Assembly (NCBI RefSeq): GCF_029892485.1
Contig: NZ_JARXVG010000018.1
Location: 34,608 to 98,607 of the forward strand
Reading direction: 5' to 3'
DNA from: Variovorax boronicumulans
GTDB taxonomy: Bacteria; Pseudomonadota; Gammaproteobacteria; Burkholderiales; Burkholderiaceae_C
DNA length: 64,000 nt
A program made the position numbers and the translations under genes. Positions 44,268 through 52,885 of this stretch are shown here, piece by piece (the stretch's first letter is position 1; every line of letters begins with the position of its first letter). The notes under the pieces were generated by a model. That model was not told the origin of the DNA. It worked only from the letters and a program-made list of their open reading frames with translations, and did no database searches.

Positions 44268-44944
44268 TGACGCCTGTGCGCACGACGCCTCCCGCCCCTG
44301 CACGCCCCCTGGTGCGCGGGACCTGGCGCCGCGCGCGCATCGCGGCAACGGCCGCACTGGCGGCCTTGCTCGCCCTGCCGGCCGGCGCGGTCATCACCAC
44401 CGTCGGCGACAGCGGCAGCACCTACAGCATCGTGCTGCGCGTGGGTTCGGCCAGCGGCGTCGACAACGTGCAGTTCGACGTCAACGGCAACAACGCCGGA
44501 CTGACGCCTGCCCCGGTCACCGGCACGCCCGCGATCGACGTCTGGGTCACGCCTGCGCGACCCGCGTCGCTCTTCAGTTCGGGCGAAACGCGCCAGGTCA
44601 CGCTGCGGGTGGATTCTTCGGCAGGCCTTCTGTGCCAGTCGGCCGGCTGCGGCCTCACGGTGATTCCATTCAGCAAGATCCGCTGGATCGCCAGCAACAA
44701 CAGCAACGCCAGCTCGGGCGACATCCAGAGCGGCACTTTCGATCCGACGAACACGCAGCAGTCGATCACCGGGCCCGCTTCGGGCTTCAATGCCAACGCC
44801 ACCGCCTGCTTCCTCCTGATCTTCTGCAACTACCAGTCGAACACCATCAATGCGACGCGAATGCAGTTCATCTACGCCAACGACGTGATCTATCCCGCCG
44901 GCACCTACAAGGGCACGGTGCGTTTCACCGCGACGATGGAGTGA
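44267..44944 (+). CDS. Exported fimbrial-subunit-like protein 2
   Basis: Protein of 225 residues with an arginine-rich n-region and a hydrophobic core (AATAALAALLALPAGA). The mature part is beta-rich and has two cysteine pairs (LLCQSAGCGL, and ATACFLLIFCNY), which could form short disulfide loops. The C-terminus AGTYKGTVRFTATME repeats the AGTYxGxxxFTA pattern shared with the subunits at 43644 and 46280, evidence of common ancestry within the operon. It starts 2 bases inside the previous stop. Confidence 0.73.
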   Translation: MTPVRTTPPAPARPLVRGTWRRARIAATAALAALLALPAGAVITTVGDSGSTYSIVLRVGSASGVDNVQFDVNGNNAGLTPAPVTGTPAIDVWVTPARPASLFSSGETRQVTLRVDSSAGLLCQSAGCGLTVIPFSKIRWIASNNSNASSGDIQSGTFDPTNTQQSITGPASGFNANATACFLLIFCNYQSNTINATRMQFIYANDVIYPAGTYKGTVRFTATME

Positions 44945-44946
44945 CC

Positions 44947-45459
44947 ATGCGCGGCAACAAGCTTCTTCACCCGCTGCGCATCGGCGCACGCTGCATCGCC
45001 TGTGCCATCGCGCTGGCTGCGGCCTCGCAGGCGGGCGCCGTGGTCGCCAGACTCGACGATTCGACCTCGCCGCGCGCGCAGGTCAACACCGACTCGCGCA
45101 ACGCGCAGACGCAGGACGGCGTCACCATCGTCCTGCCCTTCGGCCGCGTCGAATACCGGCTCGCGACCGCGCCTTATCTCGGCCACCGCGCCCGCATCTT
45201 CTATGTGATTCCGCCGGCCATCGCAGGCCTGCGCTCGCCCGCCGGCCTGCAGGTGCAATGGCGCAGCGCAAGCGGCGTCTTCGCGAGCGGCATGGGCCGT
45301 CCCGGCGACCGCGTGCAGGTATGGAGTGGCGTGATCCAGGCGCCGTGGATGAACGAAACCTTCGAGCTGACCCTGCGCATCGATCCGCGCGAAGTGCGGC
45401 TGCCCACGGGCGCTTCGCTGAGCTTCGAGTCGACCTTCGAAATCGAAACCCTGCCATGA
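44947..45459 (+). CDS. Exported operon protein 3, unknown
   Basis: Protein of 170 residues. The signal peptide ends near SQAGA (residue 29). The mature part is beta-rich, with IVLPFGRVEYRLATAPYLGHRARIFYVIPPAIAGLRS in the middle and LTLRIDPREVRLPTGASLSFESTFEIETLP at the end. It lacks the AGTYxG C-terminal signature of the other small proteins, so it may be a minor, tip or adaptor component. Its stop overlaps the chaperone ATG by four bases. Confidence 0.7.
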   Translation: MRGNKLLHPLRIGARCIACAIALAAASQAGAVVARLDDSTSPRAQVNTDSRNAQTQDGVTIVLPFGRVEYRLATAPYLGHRARIFYVIPPAIAGLRSPAGLQVQWRSASGVFASGMGRPGDRVQVWSGVIQAPWMNETFELTLRIDPREVRLPTGASLSFESTFEIETLP

Positions 45460-46283
45460 ACATCGACAAACTTCTCTCCCGCGTGCTGTCGCTCGCGTTG
45501 GCGATCGCGGGAACGGCCGGCACGGCCGCCGCCATCGCCGCCCCCTTCGAGATCGCCATCTCGCCCTCGCGCTTCGAAGTCGCAGGCAAGAGCGGCGCGC
45601 GCGTCGGGCAATCGCTCGACATCCACAACCTCGGCGCCGCATCGACCGAGGTCGCTATCCGCACCATCGACTGGAGCTACTCGCCCGAAGGCAACATCGG
45701 CTACCACGACGAGCTGCTGCCCGGCAGTTGCCGGCCCTGGGTGACGCTCGAGCGGCGCACGCTCTCGGTGCCCGCGCGCAGCAAGAAGAGCTTCCGCTTC
45801 CAGATCGATCCGCCAGCCGATGCGCCGCGCGGCGAGTGCCGCTTCATGATCGCCATCGAAGGCACCGAGCCCGCGCAGCAGACCGTCATCCAGGGGGGAG
45901 GCGCGAGCCTGAGCCTGCCGGTCACCGGCCGCATCGCGGTGGCGGTCTACGTGATGCTCAACGGCGCGGAGCCCAAGCTCGAGATGAAGCAGATCGCGAC
46001 CCGCACCGTGGCGGGCAAGCGCGGCGCGATCGTGACGGTGACGAACACCGGCGATGCGCACGGGCGTCTCGAAGGCGGCCTGGATGCCAAGGACAGCCAG
46101 GGCCGCGTCTTCGAACTCGTGCCCGAGGGCGCGCCGATCCTGCCGGGCCAGACCCGCACGCTGGCGTTGATGCCCAAGAGCGAGCCCGGACAACCCGCGC
46201 CCGAGCCCAGCTATCCGGTCAAGGCCAGCGGCATGATCGATTGGGACAAGGGCAGCTTCAAGGTGGACGCGGAGCTCAAGTGA
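45456..46283 (+). CDS. PapD-like periplasmic chaperone
   Basis: Protein of 275 residues with a signal peptide (cleavage after IAA, near residue 29). The first Ig-like domain begins FEIAISPSRFEVAGKSG and contains QSLDIHNLGAASTEVAIRTIDWSYSPEG. The second ends in the IDWDKGSFKVDAELK strand. This is the two-domain layout of fimbrial chaperones that donate a strand to subunits. The cysteine pair (GSCRPW and GECRF) is in domain 1. It sits among the exported small proteins, overlapping one by four bases (ATGA) and the next by four (GTGA), so all are made together. Confidence 0.82.
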   Translation: MNIDKLLSRVLSLALAIAGTAGTAAAIAAPFEIAISPSRFEVAGKSGARVGQSLDIHNLGAASTEVAIRTIDWSYSPEGNIGYHDELLPGSCRPWVTLERRTLSVPARSKKSFRFQIDPPADAPRGECRFMIAIEGTEPAQQTVIQGGGASLSLPVTGRIAVAVYVMLNGAEPKLEMKQIATRTVAGKRGAIVTVTNTGDAHGRLEGGLDAKDSQGRVFELVPEGAPILPGQTRTLALMPKSEPGQPAPEPSYPVKASGMIDWDKGSFKVDAELK

Positions 46284-46960
46284 ACACGAGGAGCGCGCCG
46301 CACGGACGGATCGCGCGCCGGGCGTGCGCGATCGCGGCCGGGTGCGCGTTGGCCTGGGTGGCGACACCCGACGTGGTCCGGGCGGCACAGTCGACTTCGG
46401 GCACGGGGGGAATACCGCGCAGCACGTCGGTGAATCTCGACTTCACGATCAGCATCGACAAGTTCATCTTCTTTCGCATCGGCGATGGTGCCTGGCCTGT
46501 CCAGAGCGGCACGGTCAACACGGTGGCTTTTGCGCTCGCCACCTCGATCCCCGGCGGCGGTGCGCCGACCGCCGGCAACAACAGGGCCACGAGCTGGAAC
46601 GGCACGGCGCCGATCTTCAGCGTCGGTGCCACGGGCAACGTGCTGCCGGTCGAGGTGCGCAGCAACGCTGGCCAGATCACGCTGCGCGCCACCACGACCG
46701 GCCCGCTCACCAACACGGGCGGCAACACCATTCCGATGTCGGAAATCACCGTGGCATCGAGCGACAGTGCGCTGCCTGCGCCCACGATTCCGGCGACCGG
46801 CCCGGGCCCCACGGTCAATGTTTCGAGCGGTGGCCCGGGAGTCGGCTTCACGCAGGTGACCCAACGCGCGGCGGATTGGACTTTCTCTTACGCCAACTCA
46901 GCGAACCGCCCCGCCGGCACCTACACCGGGCAGATCACTTTCACGGCCAGTTCGCCCTGA
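46280..46960 (+). CDS. Exported fimbrial-subunit-like protein 4
   Basis: Protein of 226 residues from GTG 46280 (GTGA overlap with the chaperone stop). The signal region is IARRACAIAAGCALAWVATPDVVRA. The mature start STSVNLDFTISIDKFIFFRIGDG parallels the VNLSIVVPKLILLRVGS segment of subunit 1, and the C-terminus AGTYTGQITFTASSP carries the shared pattern. No cysteines in the mature protein. Last gene of the operon; it ends 31 nt before the convergent solute-binding gene. Confidence 0.75.
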   Translation: MNTRSAPHGRIARRACAIAAGCALAWVATPDVVRAAQSTSGTGGIPRSTSVNLDFTISIDKFIFFRIGDGAWPVQSGTVNTVAFALATSIPGGGAPTAGNNRATSWNGTAPIFSVGATGNVLPVEVRSNAGQITLRATTTGPLTNTGGNTIPMSEITVASSDSALPAPTIPATGPGPTVNVSSGGPGVGFTQVTQRAADWTFSYANSANRPAGTYTGQITFTASSP

Positions 46961-46991
46961 GTCTTTTTCAAGAAGCACCGCGCGGCCAGGA

Positions 46992-48032
46992 TCAGCGCGG
47001 CTGCGACTCGACCTCCCGCGTCCACCGGTCGATCAGCCGCTTGCGCTCGGCCGCCTGCCCGTACTTCTGGAAGTCGTACTTGATGAGCTTCACATCGGCC
47101 ATCGACGGAATGCGCGCATCGGGCTTGAAGGTCTTGTTGGCCGGCGACTGCAGGCTGCCCGCCTGCCCGCCGATGGCCTGGCCCTTCCGGCTCATGAGCC
47201 AGTCGTAATAGCGCCGGGCGTTTTCCTTGTTGCGCGCGCCTTTCACGAGCGCGATGCCGCCGATCTCGTAGCCCGTGCCTTCGCAGGGCGCGGCCGTCTT
47301 CACCGGAAATTTGTCGTACCGCCAGCGTTCGAAACCGAAGATGAAGCTGACGCCGATGGCCACCTCGCCCTTGGCCACGTTGGGCGCCTGCGCCTGGCCG
47401 CTGCGGGTGTAGCTGGTCACGTTCCTGTGCAGCTTCTTCAGGTACTCGAAGGCCGCGTCCTCGCCCATCTGCTGCACGAGGCCCGCAATGATGGTGTAGG
47501 CCGTGCCGCTGGACGCCGGGTGCGAGATCTCGATCTCGCCCTTGTATTCGGGCTTGACCAGGTCGGCCCAGCACTTCGGTTCAGGCAGCTTCTTTTTCTT
47601 GAGCACGTCGGTGTTGAAGCCGAAGCCGATCGCGCTGGTGTAGAAGCCGCCCACCATGTTCTGCGACAGCGCGTACTGCCGCACCGCCCAGTCGTGCAGG
47701 TCGTTGATGTAGGCCGGGCGATAGGGCTCCAGCAGCCCCTGCTCTGCCGCCTGCAGGAACGGGTCGCCGGTGCCGCCCCACCAGATGTCGGTCTTGGGGT
47801 TCGCCGCCTCGGCGCGCAGCTGCGCACCGATTTCGCCGGTGCCCTTGTGGGCCTGCTGCACCTTGATGCCGGTCTCGCGCGTGAAGGCCGCGGCTGCCGC
47901 CTCGCACCAGCCCGCGTCGGTACTGCACAGCGCATTGACCGTGCCTTGCGCAACCGCGTTCTGCGACGTCGACAGGAGAAGGGCCGCAAAGGCGGCGGCG
48001 GCCGCGATGTTCCGGATGGCAGGGGTGCGCAT
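46992..48032 (-). CDS. ABC transporter solute-binding protein (iron/phosphonate-type family 1)
   Basis: Periplasmic binding protein of 346 residues. The signal peptide ends AVAQ near residue 29. The mature protein begins GTVNALCSTDAGWCEAAAAAF with a likely disulfide, and ARNKENARRYYDWLMSRKGQ is typical of the ferric or 2-aminoethylphosphonate-like class of extracellular family 1 proteins. AGGAG lies about 7 nt before ATG 48032. No permease or ATPase gene is adjacent, so it is an orphan. Ligand not assignable. Confidence 0.85.
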   Translation of the reverse strand: MRTPAIRNIAAAAAFAALLLSTSQNAVAQGTVNALCSTDAGWCEAAAAAFTRETGIKVQQAHKGTGEIGAQLRAEAANPKTDIWWGGTGDPFLQAAEQGLLEPYRPAYINDLHDWAVRQYALSQNMVGGFYTSAIGFGFNTDVLKKKKLPEPKCWADLVKPEYKGEIEISHPASSGTAYTIIAGLVQQMGEDAAFEYLKKLHRNVTSYTRSGQAQAPNVAKGEVAIGVSFIFGFERWRYDKFPVKTAAPCEGTGYEIGGIALVKGARNKENARRYYDWLMSRKGQAIGGQAGSLQSPANKTFKPDARIPSMADVKLIKYDFQKYGQAAERKRLIDRWTREVESQPR

Positions 48033-48091
48033 GCGCTTCTCCTCGGGGCTTGGTGTTGTTCGAAGGCGCAGGATAGCGCCCGCGCGGTGGA

Positions 48092-49012
48092 TCACGGCAC
48101 GGCCAGCAGCGGCGGCAGGTGCTCGGCCAGCCAGTCGATCACCACGCGCGTCTTGAACGGCAGGTAGCGGCTGCGCGAGCGGATCACGTGGAGCTCGAAG
48201 CCGAAGGGCCTGGGCTCCTCGAACACGCGCACCAGCGCGCCGGCGGCGAGCGCATCGGCCGCGAGCCATGCGGGCAGGCGTGCGAGGCCCATGCCGCCGA
48301 TGGCGGCTTCGAGCAGCACCTCGGCACTGTCGCAGCGCAGGCGCGAAGGCAGGGTCACTTCGACGAGCCGGCCTTCGGCATCGTGAAAGCGCCAGGTCGA
48401 GACCTGGCCGTCGCGCGCATACAGCACGGCTTCATGCGGCGTCTGCGGTGCCTGCAACGCATCGATGCCGCGGGGATGCCCGCGCTCGGCCAGGTACGCG
48501 GGCGCGGCGCACAGCGCCATCCATTGGGTGCCGACCGGCCGCGCGATCAGGTCCGCGGTATCGGGCAGCTCGCCGCTGCGGATCGCGAGATCGAGGCCCT
48601 CTTCGACCAAGTCCACACGCCGGTCGCTGAACCCGAGTTCGAGCGAGAGCTCCGGATGCCGACGCGCCAGCGCCAGCATCAGCGGCCCGATCTTGAGGCG
48701 GCCCAGCATCGCCGGCATGCTCAGGCGCACGAGGCCCGCTGCGGTGCTGCGCGCCTCGTCGGTGAGCGCCTCGGCCGCGTCCAGCTCGGCCAGCGCGCGG
48801 CGGCAGCGCTCGTAGTAGCCGTGGCCTTCCTCGGTGAGGCTCTGGCTGCGCGTGGTGCGCAGGAAGAGCCGCGTGTCCAGCCGCGCCTCGAGCCGCGCGA
48901 TGCTCTTGGCGACCGCCGAGCGGGTGACGTGCAGGCGCTGTGCCGCGAGCGCGAAGCTGCCCGCCTCCACCGCCGCGACGAATTCCTCGATGCCTTGCAG
49001 GCGCTGGCTCAT
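48092..49012 (-). CDS. LysR-family regulator divergent from a dehydrogenase
   Basis: Regulator of 306 residues: helix-turn-helix MSQRLQGIEEFVAAVEAGSFALAAQRLHVTRSAVAKSIARLE, then the effector domain. It is of the group that usually acts on a neighbouring oxidoreductase gene. A strong inverted repeat lies at 49040-49065, between it and the divergent dehydrogenase. The gap is A/T-rich and probably holds both promoters. Confidence 0.92.
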   Translation of the reverse strand: MSQRLQGIEEFVAAVEAGSFALAAQRLHVTRSAVAKSIARLEARLDTRLFLRTTRSQSLTEEGHGYYERCRRALAELDAAEALTDEARSTAAGLVRLSMPAMLGRLKIGPLMLALARRHPELSLELGFSDRRVDLVEEGLDLAIRSGELPDTADLIARPVGTQWMALCAAPAYLAERGHPRGIDALQAPQTPHEAVLYARDGQVSTWRFHDAEGRLVEVTLPSRLRCDSAEVLLEAAIGGMGLARLPAWLAADALAAGALVRVFEEPRPFGFELHVIRSRSRYLPFKTRVVIDWLAEHLPPLLAVP

Positions 49013-49039
49013 TGGATACTTTCAGGAACCATGATGAAG

Positions 49040-49065
49040 AAAATTATCCGCCACCGGATAGTTTT
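49040..49065. promoter_or_regulatory. Inverted repeat, candidate LysR operator
   Basis: AAAATTATCCG (49040-49050) and CGGATAGTTTT (49055-49065) are eleven-base arms with a single mismatch and a 4-nt spacer, 27 bases from the LysR start and 48 bases before the dehydrogenase start. Confidence 0.55.
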
Positions 49066-49113
49066 CATCCTCAATAGCATCAAGACTTCGTTGTTCTCCG
49101 TGGAGCCTTTTCG

Positions 49114-50124
49114 ATGCAAGAACCTGAAACGCTGCGCCGCTGGCAGCTTCCCCAATTCGGCCGCGCCCATCTCGAACAGGCCGAAGCGCCGCTGCCTGCG
49201 CCGGGCGCGGGCCAGATCCTCGTGCGGGTGGGTGCGGTCTCGCTCAACTACCGCGACCTTCTGATGATTCGCGACGGCATGGGCATGAAGCTCGAGCTGC
49301 CCTTCACGCCCGGCTCCGACATGGCGGGCACGGTGGTGGCCACCGGCGCGGGCGTCACGCGCTTCGCCGCGGGCGACCGCGTCGTCAACACTTTCTGGGG
49401 CGGATGGATCGACAGCCATTGGCACGACGAAGCCGTGCTCGCCGGCGGCCCGGGACCGGGCATGCTCGCATCGCATGTGCTGATCGACGCGGCCTGGGCC
49501 GCGGCCGCGCCCACGACCTTGGGCCTCGCCGAAGCCAGCACGCTGCCGTGCGCGGGCCTCACCGCATGGTTCGCGCTCGCCGAGACCGGTGGGCTGCGCG
49601 CGGGCGAGACGGTGCTGATCCACGGCACCGGCGGCGTCGCGCTGTTCGGCCTGCAGATCGCACGGCTGCACGGTGCACAAACGATCGTGGTCACGGGCAG
49701 CGAAGACAAGCGCGAACAGACGCTCGCGCTCGGCGCCTCGCACGTGCTGCTGCGCGACAGCGACTGGCCCGCCGAAGTGCGCCGGCTCACGAACGGACGC
49801 GGCGCGGACCACGTGCTCGAACTGTCGAGCGGCCCCAACCTCGATCGCTCGCTGCAGGCCGCAAGACAGGGCGGACGCGTGTCGATCATCGGCATGCTGG
49901 GCGGCGAGACGCTGAACGCGTCGTTCTACGCGATGGTGCTCGGCCGCGTGACGGTGCAGGGCATCGGCGTCGGCCATCGGCGCGCGCTCGAAGACCTGGT
50001 GCGCGCCATCGACATCAACACCGTCAAGCCGGTGATCGCGGCGCAGTACGGTTTCGATGCGCTGCCCGCCGCGCTCGACCACCTGGAACGCGGTCCGTTC
50101 GGGAAGATCGTCATCGCGCTTTGA
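49114..50124 (+). CDS. NAD(P)-dependent alcohol dehydrogenase / quinone reductase-like (MDR)
   Basis: Cytoplasmic medium-chain dehydrogenase of 336 residues. The GroES-like part has NYRDLLMIRDGMG where zinc enzymes carry a cysteine ligand, so it is probably zinc-independent and quinone-reductase-like. The nucleotide site lies in VLIHGTGGVALFGLQIARLHGAQTIVVTGSEDK. GGAG sits 8 nt before ATG 49114. It is divergent from and probably regulated by the LysR gene. Substrate unknown. Confidence 0.88.
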   Translation: MQEPETLRRWQLPQFGRAHLEQAEAPLPAPGAGQILVRVGAVSLNYRDLLMIRDGMGMKLELPFTPGSDMAGTVVATGAGVTRFAAGDRVVNTFWGGWIDSHWHDEAVLAGGPGPGMLASHVLIDAAWAAAAPTTLGLAEASTLPCAGLTAWFALAETGGLRAGETVLIHGTGGVALFGLQIARLHGAQTIVVTGSEDKREQTLALGASHVLLRDSDWPAEVRRLTNGRGADHVLELSSGPNLDRSLQAARQGGRVSIIGMLGGETLNASFYAMVLGRVTVQGIGVGHRRALEDLVRAIDINTVKPVIAAQYGFDALPAALDHLERGPFGKIVIAL

Positions 50125-50303
50125 AGTATTGAGGCCTTCCGTTCACATGCAACGCAGTTGCGGCAGCGAACAAAAACCGTTCGATCCGTGAAGAGGTTCC
50201 GTTCACCGCAACACGGTGCTCGACGCCCTGCGTTTCCCGTTCCAGAATGCGCCCGCGCTCGGTCCCGGACCGGCGCGCTTTCTCAACTTCAGGATGGAGC
50301 GTT

Positions 50304-51011
50304 ATGGAACACAGTACCTACAAAAAATGGTCGGCCGAGTTCATTGGTACTTTCTGGCTCACGCTCGGAGGCTGCGGAAGCGCAGTTCTGGCCGCGGCCT
50401 TTCCGGGTGTAGGCATCGGCTTGCTCGGGGTCTCGCTGGCCTTCGGTCTCACGGTGGTGACAGGGGCCTATGCGCTGGGGCCGATTTCCGGAGGGCACTT
50501 CAATCCGGCCGTGTCGATCGGCCTCGCAGCCGCAGGCCGCTTCAAGGCTTCGCAGCTTGCAGGCTACATCGTGTCGCAGGTGCTCGGCGCCATTGCGGCG
50601 GCCGGCATTCTCTATCTCATCGCCACGGGCAAGCCGGGCGCCGACATCGGCGGCTTCGCCACCAACGGCTACGGCGAGCACTCGCCCGACAAGTACGGCC
50701 TGTACGCCGCGGCGCTGTGCGAAGTGGTGATGACCGCCGTGTTCCTGATCGTGATCCTCGGCTCTACGGCCAAGCGCGCAGCCGGCGGCTTCGCGGGCAT
50801 GGCCATCGGCCTGTGCCTGACGCTGATCCACCTGGTCTCGATCCCGGTGACCAACACCTCGGTGAACCCGGCGCGCAGCACAGGACCGGCTCTGTTCGGT
50901 CCGTCCTATGCCGTGTCGGAACTGTGGCTCTTCTGGGTCGCGCCCATCGCGGGCGCGATCATCGGCGCGGTGATCTACCGCGCCCTGCTCAGCAACGGCA
51001 ACGACGACTGA
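50304..51011 (+). CDS. aqpZ: Aquaporin Z
   Basis: Inner-membrane water channel of 235 residues with six transmembrane helices and two NPA half-helices. The motifs are HFNPAVS (N67) and VNPARS, with the arginine of the second in the selectivity filter. The length and sequence are those of AqpZ rather than the larger glycerol channels. ATG 50304 is preceded by GGAG with a short spacer. The 179-nt upstream gap contains two copies of TTCCGTTCAC 60 nt apart. The gene is monocistronic. Confidence 0.95.
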   Translation: MEHSTYKKWSAEFIGTFWLTLGGCGSAVLAAAFPGVGIGLLGVSLAFGLTVVTGAYALGPISGGHFNPAVSIGLAAAGRFKASQLAGYIVSQVLGAIAAAGILYLIATGKPGADIGGFATNGYGEHSPDKYGLYAAALCEVVMTAVFLIVILGSTAKRAAGGFAGMAIGLCLTLIHLVSIPVTNTSVNPARSTGPALFGPSYAVSELWLFWVAPIAGAIIGAVIYRALLSNGNDD

Positions 51012-51037
51012 GCATCGTCACCGGGCCAAGGAGTCGG

Positions 51038-51376
51038 TCAGCTGCCGCTGGCCGACTTCACCAGCGGCAGCGAGGTCGACTGGCCGATGGCCTCGGAGCC
51101 GCTGGCGTGCGAGGCGGCAAAGGCGCCGGCCTGCACGTCGGTGTCCGACACGGTCGACAGCATCGCGGGCGCTCCGGTCGACTGGCCCACGGCCTCGGTG
51201 CCGCTCGGATGCGCAGCGGCGATTGCACCGGCCTGCACATCGGCGCTTTCTGGCGAGTTCATCTGCAAGGGATGGAAGTCCGAGCCATCGGTCGTTTCGG
51301 CCGATGCGTTGACGGCGCTCAGCGCTGCGAATGCGGCGAAGGACCCAACGGCGAGAAGCTTGAGAGAAGTGCGCAT
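51038..51376 (-). CDS. Small exported protein with two tandem repeats
   Basis: Protein of 112 residues. Signal peptide MRTSLKLLAVGSFAAFAAL ends SAVNASA near residue 25. The mature part contains two copies of about 34 residues: DVQAGAIAAAHPSGTEAVGQS and DVQAGAFAASHASGSEAIGQS, with the rest diverged. AGGAG lies 8 nt before ATG 51376. I know no function. It sits downstream of the two-component pair on the same strand, and a half-site pair like that before the response regulator lies 115-130 nt upstream. Confidence 0.75.
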   Translation of the reverse strand: MRTSLKLLAVGSFAAFAALSAVNASAETTDGSDFHPLQMNSPESADVQAGAIAAAHPSGTEAVGQSTGAPAMLSTVSDTDVQAGAFAASHASGSEAIGQSTSLPLVKSASGS

Positions 51377-51489
51377 GGTGTGTGCTCCTGAGGGCTGGTT
51401 GTCTCCGGTCTCGCTGCCATCGTGCAGACTGCGCGCGGCAGGACCTGGACGCACTCTAGGCAGCCAGACTGAGATCAGGATGAGCGAAG

Positions 51490-51506
51490 AGTTAGTTGCG
51501 GCTTAG
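51490..51506. promoter_or_regulatory. Candidate response-regulator site before the small repeat protein
   Basis: On the minus strand this reads CTAAGC-N5-CTAACT, a direct repeat with 11-bp period. It lies at the 3' end of the histidine kinase gene, 114-130 nt upstream of ATG 51376, and matches the site before the response regulator gene. Confidence 0.45.
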
Positions 51507-52885
51507 CCAGCCGGCGGCAGCGGCAAGTGCACGCGCGCCATGAGCCCCGGGCCGTTGCCGCGGTTGCGCAGCTCGATGCGCATCCCGTTGCGCTCGGCGG
51601 CTGTCTGCGCAATCGCCAACCCGAGCCCGCTGCCACCGGCCGCCGCGCCCGGCACGCGAAAGAAGCGGTCGAACACGCGATCCATGGCGGCCTCGGGAAT
51701 GCCCGGTCCGTTGTCGAGCACATCGACCACCGCATGCCCCTCGATCTCGTGCAGCCGCACATCGACCACGCCGCCTTCGGGCGCATAGCGCAGTGCGTTG
51801 TCGATCAGGTTGTCGAACACGCTGCGCAATTCGGCCGCGGGCGCGAACACCACCGGCGTGATGCTGCCTTCGAAGCCCACGTCCACGCGCCGCGCATCGG
51901 CCAGCACCATCAGCTGGCTCACGCTTTCGCGCAGCAGCACCTCGATGTCGATGGCCTCGCGTGCCATGGCGCGCTGCGGTGCGTCCTGCCGCGAGAGGCT
52001 CAGCAGCTGTTCGATGAGATGCTGCGCACGCGTGACCCCGGCTTCGAGCTGGTTGAAGCGGTCGGTGGCCTCACCCGCCGGCACGTGCGCGCGCAGGTTC
52101 TCGATCTGCAGGCCGATGGCGGCCATCGGCGTGCGCAACTCGTGCGCCGCGTCCTGCACGAAGCGCCGCTGCGTGGCGAACGCACTGCGCACACGCCCGA
52201 GCAGGTGGTTGAAGGCGCCCACCAGTGGCGCGATCTCCTCGGGCACGCGCGCGAGCGAGAGATCGGTGGGACTGCGCTCGTCCTGCGAGGCCACATCGCG
52301 CGCCACCCCGCGCAGCGAGCGCGAGGCCGCCGAGACGATGAGCCACAGCATCAGCAACGCAGCCGGCAGCAGCAGCGCGATCGGCAGGCCTTCGAGCAGC
52401 GCGCGGCGCAACGCGCGGCGGCGGCGGTAGTCCTCGTTCTGCAGCACCTGCACGCGCGGCTGGTCGGCACGCGGACCGGGTTCGGCGGTGAAGACGCGCC
52501 AGCTCGCGTTCGACTGGGTGCCGGTTCTCAGGTTGCGAAAGCCTTGGCCGGATTGCAGCGGCACCGTCAGCGCGGGGTAGGAACTCGCGCGCAGCGCCAT
52601 GCCATCGGCGCTCCAGATCTGCACGACGAAGGCGCCGCGCGTGAAGGCGGCTTCGCTATCGACCGCGCGGGGTATCTTGGGCGGATCGCCGCCCGCGTAC
52701 GACTCGGCCACCAGCCGCATCTGGTCGTCCAGCGCGTTGTGGACGAGGTTGCCGTACGCGAGAAAAGAAAACCACGCCGTGACCACCGCGCCCACCAGGT
52801 GCAGCGTGATCAGCCACAACAGCAGCTGCGTGCGCAGCGAATGCGGCCGCCACCAGCGGCCGGCCTGCGCAGCGCCGTCCTTCAT
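51503..52885 (-). CDS. Two-component sensor histidine kinase
   Basis: Inner-membrane kinase of 460 residues. Two membrane segments (about 19-42 and 163-187) enclose a periplasmic sensor domain of about 120 residues. Then come a HAMP-like linker, the phosphoacceptor H248 in FVQDAAHELRTPMAAIGLQ, the N-box in VFDNLIDNALRYAP, and the G-boxes DNGPGIPEAAMDRVFDRFFR and GSGLGLAIAQ. It resembles the QseC/PmrB class. The ATG overlaps the response regulator stop by four bases. The signal is unknown. Confidence 0.92.
   Translation of the reverse strand: MKDGAAQAGRWWRPHSLRTQLLLWLITLHLVGAVVTAWFSFLAYGNLVHNALDDQMRLVAESYAGGDPPKIPRAVDSEAAFTRGAFVVQIWSADGMALRASSYPALTVPLQSGQGFRNLRTGTQSNASWRVFTAEPGPRADQPRVQVLQNEDYRRRRALRRALLEGLPIALLLPAALLMLWLIVSAASRSLRGVARDVASQDERSPTDLSLARVPEEIAPLVGAFNHLLGRVRSAFATQRRFVQDAAHELRTPMAAIGLQIENLRAHVPAGEATDRFNQLEAGVTRAQHLIEQLLSLSRQDAPQRAMAREAIDIEVLLRESVSQLMVLADARRVDVGFEGSITPVVFAPAAELRSVFDNLIDNALRYAPEGGVVDVRLHEIEGHAVVDVLDNGPGIPEAAMDRVFDRFFRVPGAAAGGSGLGLAIAQTAAERNGMRIELRNRGNGPGLMARVHLPLPPAG

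Noticed and set aside
41250..44357. Long open frame of 1035 codons on the minus strand opposite the beta-barrel operon
   Set aside because: It is a compositional shadow: low-complexity Arg/Ala/Gly-rich translation, no start signal, and it lies opposite real genes with signal peptides and domains.
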